32,962 nt of DNA, taken from Chara braunii. Its lineage: Eukaryota > Streptophyta > Charophyceae > Charales > Characeae. The position numbers and the translations under genes are program-made. Each line of letters begins with the position of its first letter. Within the stretch, counting starts at the first letter, position 1. The stretch is from assembly GCA_003427395.1 (NCBI GenBank), contig BFEA01000537.1, forward strand, positions 136,091 to 169,052, written 5' to 3'. The notes under the pieces are model-generated. The model was not told where the DNA came from. It saw nothing but the letters and a program-made list of their open reading frames with translations, and did not search any database. Positions 28,800 to 32,962 of this stretch are shown piece by piece.

Positions 28800-29040
28800 G
28801 TTATTGCAAGTCAAAAAAAATAGAATAAAAAATATAAGTTTGCAGACATTGAAAAGATCTACAACCCTATGTTTGCTTAATTTTTTGCCACGAAGAAAAA
28901 TATCTACGGGTTGCGGTGAATTGCGATAAACTGGCGGTTAAATGCCGTTGTACCACATTTTCAACGTGCGTTGAAAGATTCAACACGGGACCCGCTTTGA
29001 ATCCATTTCCAGACACTCAGCCCATGGACATGGTTATGCA
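28800..29040 (-). repeat. Dispersed repeat A, copy 2
   Basis: Read on the minus strand: GATTCAAAGCGGGTCCCG, then GTTGAA/TTCAAC pairs, TTTTTCTTCGTGGC, and AGGGTTGTAGATC. The order and wording are those of 7975-8205 on the plus strand, with moderate divergence. It separates the dead pol from the 1.25-kb duplication. Confidence 0.7.
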
Positions 29041-29059
29041 TGTTGTTGCAGTGAAGTCG

Positions 29060-30313
29060 TCTCGCCCTAAGTGTGCCCACCGACTTCCTTCTCGTTATCG
29101 TGAGTGACCTTCAACTCTCCTTTATCCCCTACAATTCTTAGACACTTATGCAGCAGCTCCCGATTCCGGTATCTACGTCGACCTTCGACTTCAGTGCGCC
29201 TCTCCAGCAACAGAGTACATGTCGCTGTGTTCCGTACTACTCGGCTTCAATATTATTCCTACTTCAGCCCGGCTACTTCGACCCAACTTCAGGTTTGAGT
29301 TTCATCAATTGGACTTCTTCATTTCCCCCCTCCGCCACGGAGTTTCCCTCATTCCCACCCATCCCTCATTTTCGAGCTTACTTAGCAATCGCATGAGAAC
29401 CCCTATTTTCCCTACTCATGTGGGTGGGTTCATCTCCCGCCCTTCTTGCTTACCCTATGTTGCGTACCCTCCCCTGGAGTGTACGTTTTCTCTGCTCGCG
29501 GCTTTTGGCCACATGTCTACGTCGGCATAGCCCTCTCCCCTTCAAAACTCACCTTATGTGTGCTCCCTTGTGTGAGTGCCCTTTCCCTTTCAGTTGGCGG
29601 TACCCGTTGATGGTTTCCATTGAGCCTAGTGTCGTGTTGTTACTCTCCCTCTGAGCCTGATGATGTTTACCGGGTTGTGTGGGTACCCCCTTGGAGTTTA
29701 CTCTGAGAGCTGTACCCACCGCCCTCCTACCCATCTCTACCTTTACCATGCGACTGAGTTCCCTTTGCTTTTATTAAGGTATTGTGCACTGTGTACAGGG
29801 CACGTGAGATTGTGCCACATTCTTTTTCCACTTAGGACATTGGTTTAGTTATTCTTCGGCCTTTAGGGCCCTGATGTTGGTTTATGTTCAGCCACATTGG
29901 CTCAGGAGACATTTTCCTCTTTCCCGGCTGACACAGGTTAGATATTTCTCAGCTTTAGTCTGCATTACATCTCTTTTTTTTCATGGAGCTTGCTTCTTTG
30001 CCCTTCCTTTTGGGTTCTGCAATTTCAGCGGATAGCATGTTTGATGTATCATTTGATCCATTTACAAGTCCGAGGATCTTGTAGCGGTCCTCCTGAGACC
30101 CGGCAGCTAGGCCGGACTAGTTTCAGGCCATCGGAATGATCCTGGTCCGTCGGTCTGGTACCATTGGTTTTCCCAGTACCTAGACCGAGGCCGGTATATC
30201 ACTTCCGCCTAGGCCAGGTCTGGGGCTTTTCTCTTGTTTGATTCTCTTGTCGTTGGTTGGTTCATTCTTTCATGCAGTCGAACCATGACGTTCAGTTGCT
30301 GCCTCCTTATGTG
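29060..30313 (+). repeat. 1.25-kb tandem repeat, unit 1
   Basis: It begins TCTCGCCCTAAGTGTGCCCA, and the same start recurs at 30314, giving a period of 1254. It contains an 82-codon frame (29148-29396) shared with unit 2, and a GGTCCGTCGGTCTGGTACC block near its end. The unit is pyrimidine-rich. I recognise no protein domain and cannot show LTR ends. Confidence 0.95.
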
Positions 30314-31580
30314 TCTCGCCCTAAGTGTGCCCACCGACTTCCTTCTCGCTATCGTGAGTGAACTCTCCTTTATCCCCTACAATTCTTAGACACTTATGCA
30401 GCAGCTCCCGGTTCCGATATCTACGTCGACCTTCGACTTCAGTGCGCCTCTCCAGCAACAGAGTACATGTCGCTGTGTTCCGTACTACTCGGCTTCAATA
30501 TTATTCCTACTTCAGCCCGGCTACTTCGACCCAACTTCAGGTTTGAGTTTCATCAATTGGACTTCTTCATTTCCCCCCTCCGCCACGGAGTTTCCCTCAT
30601 TCCCACCCATCCCTCATTTTCGAGCTTACTTAGCAATCGCATGAGGACCCCTATTTTCCCTACTCATGTGGGTGGGTTCATCTGCCGCCCTTCTTGCTTA
30701 CCCTATGTTGCGTACCCTCCCCTGGAGTGTACGTTTTCTCTGCTCGCGGCTTTTGGCCACATGTCTACGTCGGCATAACCCTCTCCCCTTCAAAACTCAC
30801 CTTATGTGTGCTCCCTTGTGTGAGTGCCCTTACCCTTTCAGTTGGCGGTACCCGTTTGATGGTTTCCATTGAGCCTAGTGTCATGTTGTTACTCTCCCTG
30901 TGAGCTTGATGATGTTTACCTGGTTGTGTGGGTAACCCCTTGGAGTTTACTCTGAGAGCTGTACCCACCGCCCTCCTACCCATCTCTACCTTTACCATGC
31001 GACTAAGTTCCCTTTGCTGTTATTAAGGTATTGTGCACTGTGTACAGGGCACGTGAGATTGTGCCACATTCTTTTTCCACTTAGGACATTGGTTTAGTTA
31101 TTCTTCGACCTTTAGGGCCCTGATGTTGGTTTATGTTCAGCCACATTGGCTCAAGAGACATTTTTCTCTTTCCCGGCTGACACAGGTTAGATATTTCTCA
31201 ACTTTAGTCTGCATTACAGCTCTTTTCTTTCATGGAGCTTGCTTCGCATTTAGGATAGCTTTCTTTGCCCTTCCTTTTGGGTTCCGCAAATCAGCGGATA
31301 GCATGTTTGATGTATCATTTGATCCATTTACAGGTCCGAGGATCTTGTAGCGGTCCCCCTGAGGCCCGACAGCTAGGCCGGACTAGTTTCAGGCCGTCGG
31401 AATGATCCTGGTCCGTCGGTCTGGTACCATTGGTTTTCCCAGTACCTAGGCCGAGGCCGGTATATCACTTCCGCCTAGGCCAGGTCCGGGGCTTTTCTCT
31501 CGTTCGATTCTCTTTTCGTTGGTTGGTTCATTCTTTCATGCAGTCGGACCATAACGTTCAGCTGCTGCCTCCTTATGTGT
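30314..31580 (+). repeat. 1.25-kb tandem repeat, unit 2
   Basis: Very similar to unit 1 throughout (scattered substitutions only). It has a 5-base deletion near 30360 and an insertion of about 17 bases near 31248 (GCATTTAGGATAGC). It ends at CCTTATGTGT, the same words that end unit 1. The unit-2 counterpart of the 82-codon frame is at 30396-30644. Confidence 0.95.
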
Positions 31581-31586
31581 CCATCT

Positions 31587-31602
31587 CCTCTCTCTCTCTC
31601 TC
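31587..31602. repeat. (CT)n microsatellite
   Basis: Eight CT units immediately after the second 1.25-kb unit. Confidence 0.9.
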
Positions 31603-31764
31603 TCACCATCTCCGCACGTGCTCCTTGCACGCGCGTCACACTGTCTAAGGTACACTCCCGATTCCAGGAGCAGTCCCTCCTTAGGATGCAGCCCCGAACG
31701 TCGAGGGATTGGAACATGATTTGTCCGGATTGCAGTTAAACCCGCAAAGCGTAGACCACTTGGG

Positions 31765-31919
31765 GAGCTGCAAATGGCTGACCAGCATCATTTGAATGAA
31801 CCGCAAATTTGTGCCCCACGATACGCAGACCATATGGGTGATCTGCAAATGACCGACCAGCAAACAACCCAAGACATTTTGAGTGTGCTCTGGGTGATCT
31901 GCAAATTGTTGGCCAGCAT
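31765..31919. repeat. Three GATCTGCAAAT...CCAGCA motifs
   Basis: GAGCTGCAAATGGCTGACCA at 31765, GATCTGCAAATGACCGACCA at 31840 and GATCTGCAAATTGTTGGCCA at 31896 are clearly related. Spacings are 75 and 56 bases. Open frames on both strands cross them, and no function is assigned. Confidence 0.75.
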
Positions 31920-32262
31920 TCAGCACACCAGCCTGAGATCCTCTCCAATCTTTGTGGTCTCCCATCCCTGCCAATTTTGCAATGAACTGATCATTACATG
32001 GCTGTGGGACAACAGCATCATGGTCCATGCCGTGACTGATGTTACCGATTCTTAGCTAATGATGCTGTTTTCTTGCCACACCATACCGTCCGCAATCTCT
32101 TTTATGTTGAAGATCATTCCTCTGGCCCCGTGCAGCAGCAGGACAATGTACCAACACTCTGCTACCTTCTCCTTTGCACAACTACAAAGACTGTTACACT
32201 CAGTTCTAGCCACCATCCTCTCTATCACATCACTACAATGACATGGTTTCTTCAGTCTATCC

Positions 32263-32922
32263 ATGTGTGTAGAGGACTGTCCCTCCGTTCCTGAATGCAG
32301 GCACCCTCCCCATCCGGACACGATATGTCCATTTTGTGACCATGGGCGCTATACTGAATGCGTGGTCTTTTGTGGTGACCGTTCTTCATTCATTTTGGCC
32401 TGCGATCGGCATGCCATTTGTCGCAGGTGTATGGTGGGCATGATCAATGTCGGCCGTTGCCACAGTTGTCATACTGAGAATGCTCAGGTCTGTACTTTCC
32501 CTTACTTTCCCTTGTCGTTCTTTGTTTTGTCTTCTGTCCATTTCTCTTCTCTGTGTTTATCTTCTCCCCTTTGCTATGCCTCTTTCTCACAGCGAACAAG
32601 TGGGTCATTATGGCACACGGGGACACGGGCCACTCGCGCTCAACTTCATCAGCGTGGCGGCCTTGTACGTGAGAGGCACAGTGAAGGGGGAGTTAAAAGA
32701 AGAATGAGAAGCATGAATGGTTTCAGTGTGCTCTTCATGTTTGTCCAGTGTATTCTTATTTTTATCATGTGTTCTGCAAAGTGTGCTCTTTTAGTTCATA
32801 GATATGTGACAATATATACGATATATATATTTGTTTGTGACGATATATGCTACGACTTCGCTAGCTTCCTGCTACGGTTTTTTCCGGTCAGGTCGAGCGG
32901 CAGTGGTCGGGGCCGTTACTAG
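32263..32922 (+). CDS. RING-type zinc-finger protein (candidate, possibly spliced)
   Basis: From the ATG at 32263 a frame runs to a TAG at 32920-32922. Residues 22-73 hold a RING-like pattern: CPFC, then a CVVFC stretch, CDRHAICRRC (C-x2-H-x2-C-x2-C) and CHSC. RING domains bind two zinc ions and usually give E3 ubiquitin-ligase activity. ATG 32263 is the first Met after an in-frame TGA near 32239. GTCTGT at 32488 and TTTCTCACAG ending at 32592 could bound a 105-base intron. That length is a multiple of three, so the frame is the same spliced or not. A hydrophobic run, FSVLFMFVQCILIFIMCS, near the C terminus could be a membrane segment, but the DNA there is A/T-rich and may be non-coding. The gene may start upstream in another exon or continue beyond the window. 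Confidence 0.5.
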   Translation: MCVEDCPSVPECRHPPHPDTICPFCDHGRYTECVVFCGDRSSFILACDRHAICRRCMVGMINVGRCHSCHTENAQVCTFPYFPLSFFVLSSVHFSSLCLSSPLCYASFSQRTSGSLWHTGTRATRAQLHQRGGLVRERHSEGGVKRRMRSMNGFSVLFMFVQCILIFIMCSAKCALLVHRYVTIYTIYIFVCDDICYDFASFLLRFFPVRSSGSGRGRY

Positions 32923-32962
32923 GCGGCCATGCTGTGCCTCTAGTGCCAGCGGCGTGTCTGGA

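Noticed and set aside
29148-30644. 82-codon frame present in both 1.25-kb units
   Set aside because: Its conservation is explained by the duplication itself; without an independent homologue it is not evidence of coding.
1-32962. CRISPR arrays, bacterial operons, rRNA or intact tRNA genes
   Set aside because: No evenly spaced perfect repeats with unique spacers, no Shine-Dalgarno-led gene clusters, no rRNA segment or complete cloverleaf recognised by eye.

Overview
This is a eukaryotic nuclear, non-coding, repeat-rich window. There is no operon structure, no bacterial-type gene, and almost every long open frame is broken or low-complexity. The mixture of decayed plant-type Ty3/gypsy retrotransposons, a LINE tail, many diverged minisatellites, long CA/GA/TCAA microsatellites, a 445-base N gap (17872-18316) and two single ambiguous bases (4825, 10295) fits a draft assembly of a large plant or streptophyte-alga genome. 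The retroelement proteins read like those common in charophyte algae such as Chara, but that is an impression, not a search result.

Layout. 1-520: compound microsatellite, then a degenerate ~46-bp repeat. 521-3390: unrecognised sequence with a 34-bp tandem repeat, a strong GC hairpin and an 11-bp repeat. 3400-~4700 (or 5200): 53-bp minisatellite, polypurine tract and the start of an LTR. 4743-4892: long GA tract. 5700-5960: degenerate ~30-bp repeats. 6310-6649: inverted repeat. 6977-7155: possible exon fragment. 7975-8380: dispersed repeat A, with a copy on the other strand at 28800-29040. 10305-10445: tRNA T-arm-like motifs. 10511-10701: dispersed repeat B, with a copy at 18317-18507. 10705-12320: broken C-terminal half of a LINE ORF2. 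14403-17520: small inverted-repeat elements and tandem repeats. 18317-19420: promoter-like sequence.

The clearest coding content is two decayed Ty3/gypsy elements arranged head to head around 24804-24874. The minus-strand element keeps gag, a CCHC knuckle, a protease-like segment and integrase. It appears to have lost reverse transcriptase and RNase H. It is followed by a ~2-kb decayed unknown ORF in the same orientation. The plus-strand element lacks gag but keeps protease-like, reverse transcriptase (YIDD), RNase H and integrase segments. It has an internal TAG and several frameshifts, and its RNase H carries an unusual proline-rich insertion.

From 29060 to 31580 a ~1.25-kb unit is tandemly duplicated. 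The last 700 bp hold the best candidate for an intact host-type exon, a RING-type zinc finger. I see no intact multi-gene system. The most interesting items are the unknown post-integrase ORF, the RNase H insertion, the ~500-bp terminal-inverted-repeat element full of TCCTCGGA motifs, and the dispersed repeat families.
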